Assembly (NCBI GenBank): GCA_947177685.1
Contig: CAMWVE010000006.1
Span: forward strand, 37,318-101,317
Length of the DNA: 64,000 bases
Direction: 5' to 3'
Source: an uncultured Porphyromonadaceae bacterium
GTDB lineage: Bacteria; Bacteroidota; Bacteroidia; Bacteroidales; Muribaculaceae
Position numbers and translations under genes: made by a program. How positions within the stretch are numbered: the first letter of the stretch is position 1; each line of letters begins with the position of its first letter. This document shows, in pieces, positions 26,927 through 35,932 of the stretch. Under the pieces are notes generated by a model, which was not told the origin of the DNA, made no database searches, and worked only from the letters and a program-made list of their open reading frames with translations.

Positions 26927-27820
26927 TCAGCCATCGATTGGCTCCATGTGGATGTTAATCATGGCTTTATGACCGAACTTTTTTCTGAGTTCAATTTCGA
27001 TGGCAGTGGCGATGGAGTGTGCCTCGCGGAGTGTTATGCCCCCATCCATCTTAACATGAAAGTCCATAGCCACGTCATTGCCGACCCGGCGGGTGCGGAG
27101 GTTGTGAATTTGTTCGGCACCCTGTACGCCAAGCACAATCCGGCGTATTTCATCCTGAACATCGGCGCTGAGCGAACCTTCGAGCAGCTCGTTGATGCAG
27201 GGACGCATGATGTCCCATCCGCTCTTGATGATGAACAGGCTGACGAGCATGGCGGCGACAGGGTCGAGAATACGCCAGTTCTCTCCGAGAAACATTGCGC
27301 CACCCACACCAATCAGTGTGCCTAACGATGAGATGGCGTCGCTCCGGTGATGCCATGCGTTGGCACAGACCACACTGCTGTTTTCCTCGCGACCTACCTT
27401 GATTGTCACTCTATACATAATCTCTTTTGAAATAATGGAAACCAAGGCGATAAGCAGAGCAAAGCAGGTAGGCGCCGCCGGGTGTTCGCCGTGGAGACTT
27501 TTCCATACATGCTCGCCGCCATCGACCATCAGTCCTATACCGGCTGCAAGGAGGATGAACCCTACGACAAGCGTGGCAAATGTCTCATATTTGCCGTGTC
27601 CGTATTCATGGTCGGCGTCGCGTGGTTTGCCCGAAATCTTCACGAATATCACCACTATGATATCCGTGGCAAAATCAGTGAGCGAGTGAACGGCATCGGC
27701 AACGAGCGCACTACTCCTGCCGAAAATTCCCGCAAGGAATTTCAGTATAACAAGGATGAGGTTGAGGATTGATCCGGCAAGCGTCACCTTGTAAATCCGT
27801 TTTTCGCGTCTGTCAGCCAT
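26927..27820 (-). CDS. Cation diffusion facilitator (CDF) family metal exporter
   Basis: Inner-membrane divalent-cation/proton antiporter, 297 residues with six transmembrane helices and a C-terminal cytoplasmic domain. Metal-site features: D-A-V-H-S-L-T-D-F-A-T-D in helix 2, E-Y-G-H-G-K-Y-E-T, and A-W-H-H-R-S-D-A-I-S-S in helix 5. The C-terminal domain has H-N-L-R-T-R-R-V-G-N-D. Likely exports Zn, Fe or Mn; the exact metal cannot be read off. A -7-like element TATATTTG lies at 27858-27865 on the same strand. Confidence 0.93.
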   Translation of the reverse strand: MADRREKRIYKVTLAGSILNLILVILKFLAGIFGRSSALVADAVHSLTDFATDIIVVIFVKISGKPRDADHEYGHGKYETFATLVVGFILLAAGIGLMVDGGEHVWKSLHGEHPAAPTCFALLIALVSIISKEIMYRVTIKVGREENSSVVCANAWHHRSDAISSLGTLIGVGGAMFLGENWRILDPVAAMLVSLFIIKSGWDIMRPCINELLEGSLSADVQDEIRRIVLGVQGAEQIHNLRTRRVGNDVAMDFHVKMDGGITLREAHSIATAIEIELRKKFGHKAMINIHMEPIDG

Positions 27821-27909
27821 AGGTGTAAGTCAAGCAATCAGCTTTTAAATGAAATAACAAATATAGGTAATTTTCGTTTATCAATGTCAAATTTTAGAAA
27901 AGAATTTAT

Positions 27910-27917
27910 TATTTTTG
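27910..27917 (+). promoter_or_regulatory. -7 element upstream of the Ntn-hydrolase gene
   Basis: TATTTTTG fits TAnnTTTG and lies 36 bases before the ATG at 27954. No convincing -33 TTG was found. Confidence 0.4.
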
Positions 27918-27953
27918 TAGCGCAATACTAACCCCGGAAAAGAAATTTACGCC

Positions 27954-29024
27954 ATGACTCGTTTTGTAATGCTCATTCTGTCACTGATTTGCATAAACAT
28001 AGCCTACCCGTGCACTTCAGCCATTGTAAGCGGCAAGCTCACCCGCGACGGTCGCCCGCTGATGTGGAAACATCGCGACACCGGCACGGAGCACAACTTC
28101 ATTGCCCGTGTGGAGCCGCGCGACTCACTTCACGGCTATATAGCCCTGTTCAACGGTGGCGACTCACTGCTCACCGAGGCATGGACCGGACTGAACGATG
28201 CCGGATTCGCCATCATGAACACAGCATCATACAACCTGATGCCTGACACATGCAAACTCGCTGACCGCGAGGGTGAAATAATGAGAATCGCGCTTGAAAG
28301 CTGCCGTACGCTTGCCGACTTCGAGCATCTGCTTGCCACTCACAGCAAGCCGATGGGTGTTCAGGCAAACTTCGGTGTGATAGACTGCAACGGCGAGGCG
28401 GCATACTACGAAACAGATGACCACAATTACACCCGCTTTCTTCTCGCCGATGAACCATCGGGGATTTTGGTGCGTACGAACTACTCCTATACAGGCGCCG
28501 ATGGCACCGGCTACGGCTACATCCGTGAGAAAAACGCGCGTGAGCAGCTTGCCGAAGCCATATCAGCCCGCAACATCACCCCAGAACTGTTCACCGAAGG
28601 GCTTTCATGCAACTTCTATAATTCACTGTTAGGACATGACTTCACCGAAAGTGATGAAGAATGGCTCGTGGATCAGGACTTTATACCGCGGCGTATCTCA
28701 TCGGCATCTATTGTCATTGAGGGGCGTAAGCCGGGCGAACCTGTCGATGCGATAACAATGTGGACTGTGCTGGGTTATCCCCCTGTGTCGCATGTGGTTG
28801 CAGCAACGGTCAACAATGTTCCGGAAGAGTTGCAGCCTACCGAAGAGGGCATGCGCGCCAAAGCATGCAACGAGGCTATAGAGCGTAAGAACCGGGTATT
28901 CCCCATTTCAGCCGGAAACGGCAAGCATTACCTTTCGCTGAAAACCATCAGGGAGCTGGCGCCGGAACAGCGCAAGTTAAGCCGCGAGGCATACGCCAAA
29001 CGCAGATCCATCAGAAAAGATTGA
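27954..29024 (+). CDS. Exported Ntn-hydrolase (acyltransferase/amidase-like)
   Basis: A 356-residue protein with a signal peptide ending A-Y-P, followed by Cys20-Thr-Ser (C-T-S-A-I-V-S-G-K). In N-terminal-nucleophile hydrolases of the carcinine hydrolase/isopenicillin-N acyltransferase and choloylglycine hydrolase groups, removal of a leader exposes just such a Cys. Further family features: W-K-H-R-D-T-G near residue 38, L-N-D-A-G-F-A-I-M-N and F-G-V-I-D-C-N-G-E-A-A-Y-Y-E. Signal cleavage itself would create the active enzyme. The substrate is unknown; bile-salt or acyl-amide hydrolysis are candidates only. Confidence 0.8.
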   Translation: MTRFVMLILSLICINIAYPCTSAIVSGKLTRDGRPLMWKHRDTGTEHNFIARVEPRDSLHGYIALFNGGDSLLTEAWTGLNDAGFAIMNTASYNLMPDTCKLADREGEIMRIALESCRTLADFEHLLATHSKPMGVQANFGVIDCNGEAAYYETDDHNYTRFLLADEPSGILVRTNYSYTGADGTGYGYIREKNAREQLAEAISARNITPELFTEGLSCNFYNSLLGHDFTESDEEWLVDQDFIPRRISSASIVIEGRKPGEPVDAITMWTVLGYPPVSHVVAATVNNVPEELQPTEEGMRAKACNEAIERKNRVFPISAGNGKHYLSLKTIRELAPEQRKLSREAYAKRRSIRKD

Positions 29025-29682
29025 GAAACTGTTCGCGAAAAACATTTTTTACCTCGGTCATGTCAACGACATGACCGTGTTCTTTTTGCATGGACGTGAC
29101 CCCCTTGTCAATGAATCCACATGGGTTAATCAGCTTAAACTTAGACAAATCAGTGTTGACATTCAGCGCGAGTCCGTGCATGGTTATGTAACGGCTGCAC
29201 CGCACTCCTATGGCGCAGATTTTCCGCTCCTCCGGTGTCCCCTTACCTATCCAAACGCCGGTAGCACCATCTATGCGTTCACCAATAACACCCCATCGCG
29301 CAATAGTGCGGATTACCGATTCCTCCAACAAACTGACATAATCCCTCACACCAAGTCCGTGAAGCGAAAGGTCGATGATGGGATAAACAACCAACTGACC
29401 GGGACCATGATAGGTTATGTCGCCTCCGCGCTCTATTTCCACCACCTCAATTCCCATGCTGCCAAGGCGGTCTGCCGAAACAAGCAAATTGGCATGATTG
29501 GCATGTCTGCCACAGGTTATTACATCATTGTGTTCAAGCAAAAGCAGATACTCATGCTCGACAGGTTCACCGCGGCGCTTACGCCCGACCAACTCGGCGA
29601 AAAGTTCGCGCTGACGTGCGAGCATTGAGCGGTAATCAGCAATGCCACAATCAGTTATTACCGGATTAAATTCAGAGGACAT
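29011..29682 (-). CDS. lipB: Lipoyl(octanoyl) transferase
   Basis: Transfers octanoyl from acyl carrier protein to lipoyl domains, the first step of lipoate synthesis. 223 residues from ATG 29682 (M-S-S-E-F-N). Motifs: R-G-G-D-I-T-Y-H-G-P-G-Q-L near residue 76, K-I-C-A-I-G-V-R with the catalytic Lys, M-H-G-L-A-L-N-V-N, and I-N-P-C-G-F with the catalytic Cys. The start overlaps the lipA stop by 11 bases; an upstream in-frame ATG (29721) lies deeper in lipA and is less likely. The 3' end overlaps that of the convergent Ntn-hydrolase gene by 14 bases. Confidence 0.95.
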   Translation of the reverse strand: MSSEFNPVITDCGIADYRSMLARQRELFAELVGRKRRGEPVEHEYLLLLEHNDVITCGRHANHANLLVSADRLGSMGIEVVEIERGGDITYHGPGQLVVYPIIDLSLHGLGVRDYVSLLEESVIRTIARWGVIGERIDGATGVWIGKGTPEERKICAIGVRCSRYITMHGLALNVNTDLSKFKLINPCGFIDKGVTSMQKEHGHVVDMTEVKNVFREQFLNLF

Positions 29683-30523
29683 GTTTCTCGGCATGATAAC
29701 TTGAGCGGACCAACGGGGCACTTTCTATGTGGCGGAAACCTTTTTCACGCCCAATACGTCCATATTCCTCGAACTGCTCCGGCGTAACATATTCCTGCAC
29801 AGTGTAGTGGTTCTCAGTCGGTTGCAGATACTGCCCTATGGTCATTACCTCGCAGCCCACGGCGAGCAGGTCATCCATGGTTTCAAGTATTTCTTGGCGA
29901 GTCTCACCCAGTCCGAGCATTATACCCGATTTGGAACGTATGCCCGATGCCGCGATGTGGCGGATAACACCGAGCGAAACGTCGTATGTGGCTACCGAAC
30001 GAACCGTCGGAGTCAGTCGGCGTACAGTTTCAAGATTGTGTGATATGACATCGGGCTTTTCAGCTATAATCAGGTCAATCAGGTCGGCACGTCCGCGGAA
30101 ATCAGGAATCAGGACCTCCATGGTAACGCCCGGGCAGGTACGTTTAAGCTCCGAAATCATCCGTGCCCAGTGAGCGGCACCATAGTCAGGGAGGTCATCT
30201 CGGTCAACCGATGTGATTACGACATGCTTCAGGTTCAACTCCTTGACAGACTCGACTATATCATCGATTTCCGAAGGGTTCAAAGCGCCGGGACGTCCGG
30301 TCTTTACATTGCAGAACCGGCAGTTACGGGTGCAAACGTCGCCGCCGATCATGAAAGTTGCAGTGCCACGCCCCCAACACTCACCCTTGTTAGGGCACAT
30401 GCCGCTCGAGCAGATTGTGTGCAGGCAATGGTCGTTGAGCAGTCCGACTACATGGGCAGCCTTAACCCCACGCGGAAGCCTGACCTTGAGCCAGTCAGGT
30501 TTACGTCGGAAATCAGCACTCAT
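29672..30523 (-). CDS. lipA: Lipoyl synthase (radical SAM)
   Basis: Inserts two sulfurs into the octanoyl group. 283 residues with the auxiliary cluster cysteines in C-S-S-G-M-C-P-N-K-G-E-C and the radical-SAM motif C-T-R-N-C-R-F-C. R-S-S-Y-H-A-E near the C-terminus carries the third ligand-type Ser of the auxiliary cluster. The length is normal. Forms an operon with lipB. Confidence 0.97.
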   Translation of the reverse strand: MSADFRRKPDWLKVRLPRGVKAAHVVGLLNDHCLHTICSSGMCPNKGECWGRGTATFMIGGDVCTRNCRFCNVKTGRPGALNPSEIDDIVESVKELNLKHVVITSVDRDDLPDYGAAHWARMISELKRTCPGVTMEVLIPDFRGRADLIDLIIAEKPDVISHNLETVRRLTPTVRSVATYDVSLGVIRHIAASGIRSKSGIMLGLGETRQEILETMDDLLAVGCEVMTIGQYLQPTENHYTVQEYVTPEQFEEYGRIGREKGFRHIESAPLVRSSYHAEKHVL

Positions 30524-30525
30524 CG

Positions 30526-31224
30526 TCAGCCGAATTTTGAAATTTTGCGCAGCATGGTCTCATTGAGAATTTTGATGCGGCGCCCGTCGACGGTGATAAT
30601 TTTCTCATTCACGAATCCCGACAGAGTACGGATGGCATTTGAGGTGGTCATGTTTGAAAGGTTAGCCAGATCCTCACGAGCCATGAAGATGTTCAGTGTG
30701 GAATTGTCATCCTCGTATCCGTAGTTGTCACGGAGCAGAATCAGAGCCTCAGCCAGTCGACCGCGTATATGCTTCTGCGTCAGATTGATGATTTTAGTAT
30801 CAGAACTACCTAAATTCCGTGAAAGCTCATGGATGAAAAACCACGCCAGACGGTTGTTCTGGGTAATCATTTCAGAAACAAGCGCCATAGGCAGACAACC
30901 GAGCGTGGTCGGCTCAAAAGCCGCAGCTGACGACACATAAGGCTCATCGGCGAAATAGGCACGGTAGCCGAAATACTGAACAGGTCGGAGCAACCGCAAA
31001 ATCTGCGGACGTCCACCCAGACCGTCCTTATAGAGCTTCACCTTACCCTTGAGCAGACACCAGAGATTTTCCGGCGTATCCTTCTCAGCATAAATAATCT
31101 GATTTTTTCTGAAGTTCTGAAGGGTAAACGCATCAACAATCTTGCGCTTTTCCTCGGAATCCAGAATTTTCCAGATACCTGCCATATCATCACTGATTAC
31201 CCGTTCTATAACACTTTTAATCAT
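30526..31224 (-). CDS. Crp/Fnr-family transcriptional regulator
   Basis: A 232-residue regulator with an N-terminal cyclic-nucleotide-binding-like beta barrel (F-R-K-N-Q-I-I-Y-A-E-K-D-T-P-E-N-L-W-C-L-L, G-K-V-K-L-Y-K-D-G) and a C-terminal winged helix (A-R-E-D-L-A-N-L-S-N-M-T-T-S-N-A-I-R-T-L). There is no cysteine cluster for a 4Fe-4S centre, so it is not a classical Fnr. A TATTTTTG -7-like element at 31270-31277 overlaps an upstream ATG (31272), which supports ATG 31224. It lies 2 bases before lipA and may share its transcript. Confidence 0.87.
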   Translation of the reverse strand: MIKSVIERVISDDMAGIWKILDSEEKRKIVDAFTLQNFRKNQIIYAEKDTPENLWCLLKGKVKLYKDGLGGRPQILRLLRPVQYFGYRAYFADEPYVSSAAAFEPTTLGCLPMALVSEMITQNNRLAWFFIHELSRNLGSSDTKIINLTQKHIRGRLAEALILLRDNYGYEDDNSTLNIFMAREDLANLSNMTTSNAIRTLSGFVNEKIITVDGRRIKILNETMLRKISKFG

Positions 31225-31545
31225 CTGCAAGCGACTTAAAACAGATGCCACAAGCCAATTCATATTTGACAAAAATATGCAATTAACTCAAAACATCCAT
31301 GTAGAATTATGTTTTACAACACACAAAGATATAAAAAAAAGCCATGATTGAAAAATTTTTCCGATTAAAACTCCTTTATGGCTCACAATAAAGGCATTTA
31401 GACCAATTTTCAGGAAAAATAAAACAATCGAGCATCACATTTCCTTAATAAATATGGAATATGCTTATCCTAACAATAAAATCAGGGGGAATTTTGGCTC
31501 GTTCAAGTCTTGCCGAAGTGAGGAATCTGAAAGGAACGGATATAT

Positions 31546-31842
31546 TTAGTGTTTTTGGGTCGGGTTTGCCTTATCCTTGAAGTATGAGGCATTTACACGA
31601 TAGACTAAAATCCCGACCAATCCAACAAATATCAGGGCAAAAAATCCGGCGCATCCGCGCAAAAACAATAGAGCGTTAGCGTTACCGAAATCAACCATTC
31701 CCAATGCCATGATCAGCATAATAATCATGGAAATTCCAATTGAAATCAGCGCGGCATATTTCAATCGCAAGTTGGTTTTCTCACGATAATATTTTTTCTG
31801 CTCTTGCTGAACTCTGTTCCTCTTTTCAAAATAATTCACCAT
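31546..31842 (-). CDS. Small two-helix membrane protein
   Basis: A 98-residue protein with a charged N-terminus rich in Lys/Arg/Gln and two transmembrane segments (about 29-49 and 60-80), then a short polar tail. No family recognised. It stands alone between the Crp/Fnr gene and ppdK. Real on the basis of composition and topology only. Confidence 0.5.
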   Translation of the reverse strand: MVNYFEKRNRVQQEQKKYYREKTNLRLKYAALISIGISMIIMLIMALGMVDFGNANALLFLRGCAGFFALIFVGLVGILVYRVNASYFKDKANPTQKH

Positions 31843-31902
31843 ATAACTAATAAAGTTAAGTCGGGCTGCTGAACATCCAATCAGATTAATCGTTGAATCT
31901 TA

Positions 31903-31938
31903 AAAAAGCCGTAATGCCAGATTGCATTACGGCTTTTT
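31903..31938 (-). terminator. ppdK terminator, bidirectional
   Basis: AAAAAGCCGTAATGC (31903-31917) and GCATTACGGCTTTTT (31924-31938) form a perfect 15-base inverted repeat with a 6-base loop, ending in T on either strand. It follows the ppdK stop by 22 bases. Confidence 0.9.
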
Positions 31939-31960
31939 ATTTATTCTGTCCGACTAAGTC

Positions 31961-34675
31961 TTAGTCTTCGATTGCAGCCTGCGCCGCTGCTACGCGTGCG
32001 ATGGGCACACGGAAGGGTGAGCAGCTGACATAGTTCATACCGAGTTTGGCACAGAACTTAACTGATGAGGGTTCACCACCGTGTTCGCCACAGATGCCGA
32101 CTTTGAGTTCGGGTTTAACTGAGCGACCTTTCTTAACACCCATCTCAACGAGCTGTCCTACGCCTTCCTGATCGAGTACTTCGAAGGGATCTACCTTGAT
32201 GATGCCGTGTTCTTTGTAGAATTTGAGGAACTTGGGTGCATCGTCGCGTGAGAAACCGAAGGTCATCTGGGTAAGGTCATTAGTACCGAATGAGAAGAAG
32301 TCAGCTACCTGTGCAATCTCGTTAGCGGTGAGGGCTGCACGGGGTACTTCAATCATTGTTCCTACGAGATAGGGAATGGTTTTGCCTTTTTCTTCGAATA
32401 CTTTGGCTGCAGTGAGGTTGATGACGTTTGCCTGATTCTGGATTTCTTTGAGTGATCCAACCAGAGGTATCATGATTTCGGGATGTACGTCAACGCCACG
32501 ATCTTTGACTGCGAGTGCTGCTTCGATGATGGCACGGGTCTGCATCTCGGTGATTTCGGGATATGTGATGCCGAGACGGCAACCGCGGTGACCGAGCATG
32601 GGGTTGAATTCTTCGAGGCTGTCAACTTTGGCTTTGACTTCGGCAAGTGAGATGCCCATGTCCTCGGCGAGTTCTTTCTGGGTTGCGGTCTGATGAGGTA
32701 CGAATTCGTGCAACGGGGGATCGAGCAGACGGATTGTCACGCCGAAGCCGTCCATTGCTTCAAAGATGCCTTCGAAGTCGCCACGCTGCATGGGGAGCAG
32801 TTTGGCAAGTGCTGCACGACGTCCTTCTTCGTCTGACGCAAGAATCATTTCACGAACGGCTTTGATGCGATCGCCTTCAAAGAACATGTGTTCTGTGCGG
32901 CAGAGACCGATACCTTGTGCGCCGAAGTGGCGTGCCTGACGTGCGTCGCGGGGTGTGTCAGCGTTTGTGCGGACGAGTGTTTTGGTGAATTTGGCTGCCA
33001 GATCCATGATTGCGCCGAAGTCGCCGTCGAGTTCGGGTTCGGTGGTTTTTACTTCGCCGTCATATACTTCGCCGGTTGAGCCGTTGAGTGAAATCCAGTC
33101 ACCTTCGTGGTAGGTTTTGCCACCCATGGTGAGTGTTTTTTCTTTGTAGTCGATAACGATTTCGCCTGCACCTGACACGCAGCATTTACCCATACCGCGG
33201 GCAACTACGGCTGCATGTGAGGTCATACCGCCACGCATGGTTAGGATACCCTGTGCCACTGCCATACCGCGGAGGTCTTCAGGAGATGTTTCGATGCGGA
33301 CAAGAACCACTTTGCGTTTCTTTTCAGCCCATGCTTCGGCTTCTTCTGCCGAGAACACAATCTGACCTGCGGCTGCACCGGGCGATGCGGGCAGACCTTT
33401 AGCCATTACTTTGGCATCTTTTATTGCTTTTTTGTCGAATACGGGGTGGAGGAGCTCATCGAGTTTCTGGGGTTCCATGCGCAGGAGGCAGGTTTTTTCG
33501 TCAATCTTGCCGTCACGGAGCAGGTCCATGGCGATTTTCACCATAGCGGCACCTGTACGTTTACCGTTACGGGTCTGGAGCATCCAGAGTTTGCCGTCCT
33601 GAATGGTGAATTCCATATCCTGCATGTCGCGATAATAGTCCTCAAGTTTGTTAGCGATAGCGATGAGGTCGGCGGCGCAGGTGGGCATAGATTCCTGAAG
33701 TGAGGGATATTTCGATGCACGTTCTTCTTCAGAGATTCCCTGAAGGGCAGCCCAACGGCGTGAGCCTTCAACGGTTATCTGCTGGGGAGTGCGGATACCT
33801 GCAACGACATCCTCGCCCTGAGCGTTGATAAGGTATTCGCCGTTGAAGATGTTTTCGCCGGTAGCGGCGTCGCGGCTGAATGCCACACCGGTAGCCGAGT
33901 TGTTACCCATGTTACCGTAAACCATTGCCTGCACGTTAACTGCAGTACCCCATTCTTCGGGAATCTGGTTCATGCGGCGGTAGATGATTGCGCGTTCGTT
34001 CATCCAGCTGTCGAACACGGCGCAGATGCCACCCCAAAGCTGTTCCCAAGCATCTTCGGGGAAGTCTTTGCCGGTGAATTCCTTAACGGCAGCTTTAAAG
34101 AGTTTTACAAGGTTCTTGAGGTCATCGACATCGAGTTCCGAGTCGAACTTAACTCCTTTTTCTTCTTTTACTTTGTCAATGATTTCTTCGAAGGGGTCAA
34201 TGTCGGCTTTGCTTTTGGGTTTCATGCCGAGAACTACGTCGCCGTACATCTGCACGAAACGGCGGTAGCTGTCCCAAGCGAAACGGGGGTTACCGCTTTT
34301 TTCAGCCATTGACTCAACAGTTGCGTCGTTCATACCGAGGTTGAGGACGGTGTCCATCATGCCGGGCATTGAAGCACGGGCACCTGAGCGAACTGAAACG
34401 AGGAGGGGATTAGCGGGGTCGTTGAATTTTTTGCCGGTGAGCTTTTCCACATGGGCAATAGCTTCTTCAACATCCTTTTTGATTCGTTTTACAACTTCGT
34501 CTTTACCATACTGAGTGTATTCGGTGCAGACCTCTGTGGTGATGGTGAAGCCCGGAGGAACAGGCATACCAAGGAGATTCATCTCAGCGAGGTTGGCACC
34601 TTTGCCACCGAGAAGGTTACGCATCGAAGCATTACCTTCTGCTTTACCGTCGCCAAATGTATAAACTCTTTTCAT
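31961..34675 (-). CDS. ppdK: Pyruvate, phosphate dikinase
   Basis: Reversibly converts phosphoenolpyruvate, AMP and PPi to pyruvate, ATP and Pi; in anaerobic Bacteroidales it serves PPi-linked glycolysis or gluconeogenesis. 904 residues: N-terminal ATP-grasp domain (L-L-G-G-K-G-A-N-L-A-E-M), the swivelling phosphohistidine domain with the catalytic His in G-G-M-T-S-H-A-A-V-V-A-R-G-M-G near residue 460, and the C-terminal PEP domain with G-I-C-G-E-H-G-G-E and the Cys in Y-V-S-C-S-P-F-R. The length is standard. Monocistronic, with its own promoter element and terminator. Confidence 0.98.
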   Translation of the reverse strand: MKRVYTFGDGKAEGNASMRNLLGGKGANLAEMNLLGMPVPPGFTITTEVCTEYTQYGKDEVVKRIKKDVEEAIAHVEKLTGKKFNDPANPLLVSVRSGARASMPGMMDTVLNLGMNDATVESMAEKSGNPRFAWDSYRRFVQMYGDVVLGMKPKSKADIDPFEEIIDKVKEEKGVKFDSELDVDDLKNLVKLFKAAVKEFTGKDFPEDAWEQLWGGICAVFDSWMNERAIIYRRMNQIPEEWGTAVNVQAMVYGNMGNNSATGVAFSRDAATGENIFNGEYLINAQGEDVVAGIRTPQQITVEGSRRWAALQGISEEERASKYPSLQESMPTCAADLIAIANKLEDYYRDMQDMEFTIQDGKLWMLQTRNGKRTGAAMVKIAMDLLRDGKIDEKTCLLRMEPQKLDELLHPVFDKKAIKDAKVMAKGLPASPGAAAGQIVFSAEEAEAWAEKKRKVVLVRIETSPEDLRGMAVAQGILTMRGGMTSHAAVVARGMGKCCVSGAGEIVIDYKEKTLTMGGKTYHEGDWISLNGSTGEVYDGEVKTTEPELDGDFGAIMDLAAKFTKTLVRTNADTPRDARQARHFGAQGIGLCRTEHMFFEGDRIKAVREMILASDEEGRRAALAKLLPMQRGDFEGIFEAMDGFGVTIRLLDPPLHEFVPHQTATQKELAEDMGISLAEVKAKVDSLEEFNPMLGHRGCRLGITYPEITEMQTRAIIEAALAVKDRGVDVHPEIMIPLVGSLKEIQNQANVINLTAAKVFEEKGKTIPYLVGTMIEVPRAALTANEIAQVADFFSFGTNDLTQMTFGFSRDDAPKFLKFYKEHGIIKVDPFEVLDQEGVGQLVEMGVKKGRSVKPELKVGICGEHGGEPSSVKFCAKLGMNYVSCSPFRVPIARVAAAQAAIED

Positions 34676-35095
34676 GTTGTTAATTATTTTATCAATTAAT
34701 TTTGATTTTCCTTATTGAATTTTGCAAAGTTACAAATTTCTTGATTAATTGGAAAATTTATTTGCAATAAGTTAATGATTTTTTGACTTTTTCCATTCAA
34801 TTTCTATCCGATTGTCTAATAATGGATAATATGCACCGAAATAATATATAAAAGGGGACTTCTCACAAAGTCCCCTTTTAGTTTCCAATAGGTACAATTT
34901 CTAAGGTAAAAAAGATTGTTTTAGGTTTGCGGTACAAAGTTCCGCAATATTTTTCGCTCCTCCAAATATTTTTTTATGTTTTGCAACATACTTTTTTAAT
35001 AGTTTTTGAAACGGGGGCAATTTCCCTTTACCTATATAGTTAATTTTCAGAGCTTTGACGATATACTGCAAATATCAAAATTCTGTTATAAATTA
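34676..35095. other. Intergenic region with two hairpins and the ppdK -7 element
   Basis: A 420-base AT-rich gap without a gene. TAACTTTG on the minus strand at 34725-34732 is the likely ppdK -7 element (leader about 45 bases). AAAAGGGGACT (34850-34860) and AGTCCCCTTTT (34869-34879) make a perfect 11-base hairpin that can terminate either strand. TTGCGG-TACAAAGTT-CCGCAA at 34927-34947, followed by TATTTTT, is a second hairpin. The distance from the lpxH stop (35096) to the strong hairpin is over 200 bases. Confidence 0.55.
34850..34879. terminator. Bidirectional terminator between ppdK and lpxH
   Basis: Perfect 11-base inverted repeat with an 8-base loop, A-run on one side and T-run on the other. 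Probably ends the transcript that comes through lpxH. Confidence 0.75.
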
Positions 35096-35857
35096 TTACT
35101 GGCGGTGTTTTTCTTTTAGTTTTTCCACCGTCAGGATGCCGTCGGCGAACCGTGCGTAGGTAAATTTCTTAATCCAATCACCGAGTATGACAACGCGCGC
35201 CCCGGCAGATTTTACTTCTTCATCAACAAGGATGTGCCGATGTCCGAAGATGAAATAATCGACATGTTTGTCAGGATTCAGCCTATTATACTGCTCGGCG
35301 AAGCGGATGAAACTGTCATTTTGCTTGTCAAACGGTTTCTCCTCGGCGCCTGTCGATCGGCTGTGGCTTGACCAGCGATGTGCAAACGGAACAGTCCACC
35401 GCGGATGGATGGCTGAAAAAAGTGTCTGGCAGAACCGGTTGCGGAATATGGTTCTGATAATCTGAAACCCGCGAGGGATGTCGCCTACGGCATCGCCGTG
35501 GGCAAGATAGAAATTCTGTCCGTCGATGGTGGTGGTCACGGCTCCGTCGACAACCGTAATACCTATTTCATCCCGCAAATAGTCAAAGAGCCATATATCG
35601 TGATTACCTGTCAGCCACACAATCCTGACTCCGGCATCGGCAAGCTCGGCGAGTGCTCCGAAAAAGCGCACATGACCGCGGGGAACCACCGTACGATATT
35701 CATACCAGTAGTCCAGAACATCACCGAGCAGGAAAATCTGCGATGCCGTCTGCTTGATGGAAAGCAGAAACTCGACCACCATGCGCTCATGGGCACGGGG
35801 ATCGGCGATGTAGGATGCGCCTAAATGCAGGTCTGACAGGAAATAGGTTTGTTTCAT
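35096..35857 (-). CDS. lpxH: UDP-2,3-diacylglucosamine hydrolase
   Basis: Cleaves UDP-2,3-diacylglucosamine to lipid X and UMP in lipid A synthesis, at the inner face of the cytoplasmic membrane. 253 residues with calcineurin-like metallophosphoesterase motifs: S-D-L-H-L-G-A at residue 8, G-D-V-L-D-Y-W, T-G-N-H-D, L-A-H-G-D and F-G-H-R-H. Its initiation region lies in a 46-base tandem duplication (see 35848-35932), so the ATG at 35857 has an out-of-place upstream twin. Lipid A partner lpxB is at 44.8 kb. Confidence 0.93.
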   Translation of the reverse strand: MKQTYFLSDLHLGASYIADPRAHERMVVEFLLSIKQTASQIFLLGDVLDYWYEYRTVVPRGHVRFFGALAELADAGVRIVWLTGNHDIWLFDYLRDEIGITVVDGAVTTTIDGQNFYLAHGDAVGDIPRGFQIIRTIFRNRFCQTLFSAIHPRWTVPFAHRWSSHSRSTGAEEKPFDKQNDSFIRFAEQYNRLNPDKHVDYFIFGHRHILVDEEVKSAGARVVILGDWIKKFTYARFADGILTVEKLKEKHRQ

Positions 35858-35932
35858 GCAGGCTCGTCGGAGAGGTTACGGATCAAGAGTAGATTTGTTT
35901 CATGCAGGCTCGTCAGAGAGGTTACGGGTCAA
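35848..35932. repeat. 46-base-period tandem duplication over the lpxH start
   Basis: Two 39-base copies, 35848-35886 and 35894-35932, differ at two positions. Each carries the lpxH start context (GCATGAAACAAA on the minus strand). The copy next to lpxH is used; the other gives only the mini-frame M-K-Q-I-Y-S and a stop. The outer copy also covers the TGA of the DUF59 gene (35929-35931). Confidence 0.85.

Noticed and set aside
29071..29628. 185-codon plus-strand frame opposite lipB
   Set aside because: Antisense shadow of lipB, which has all catalytic motifs.
30526..31224. Crp/Fnr gene as an oxygen-sensing Fnr
   Set aside because: No N-terminal cysteine cluster is present, so an Fe-S sensor role is not supported.
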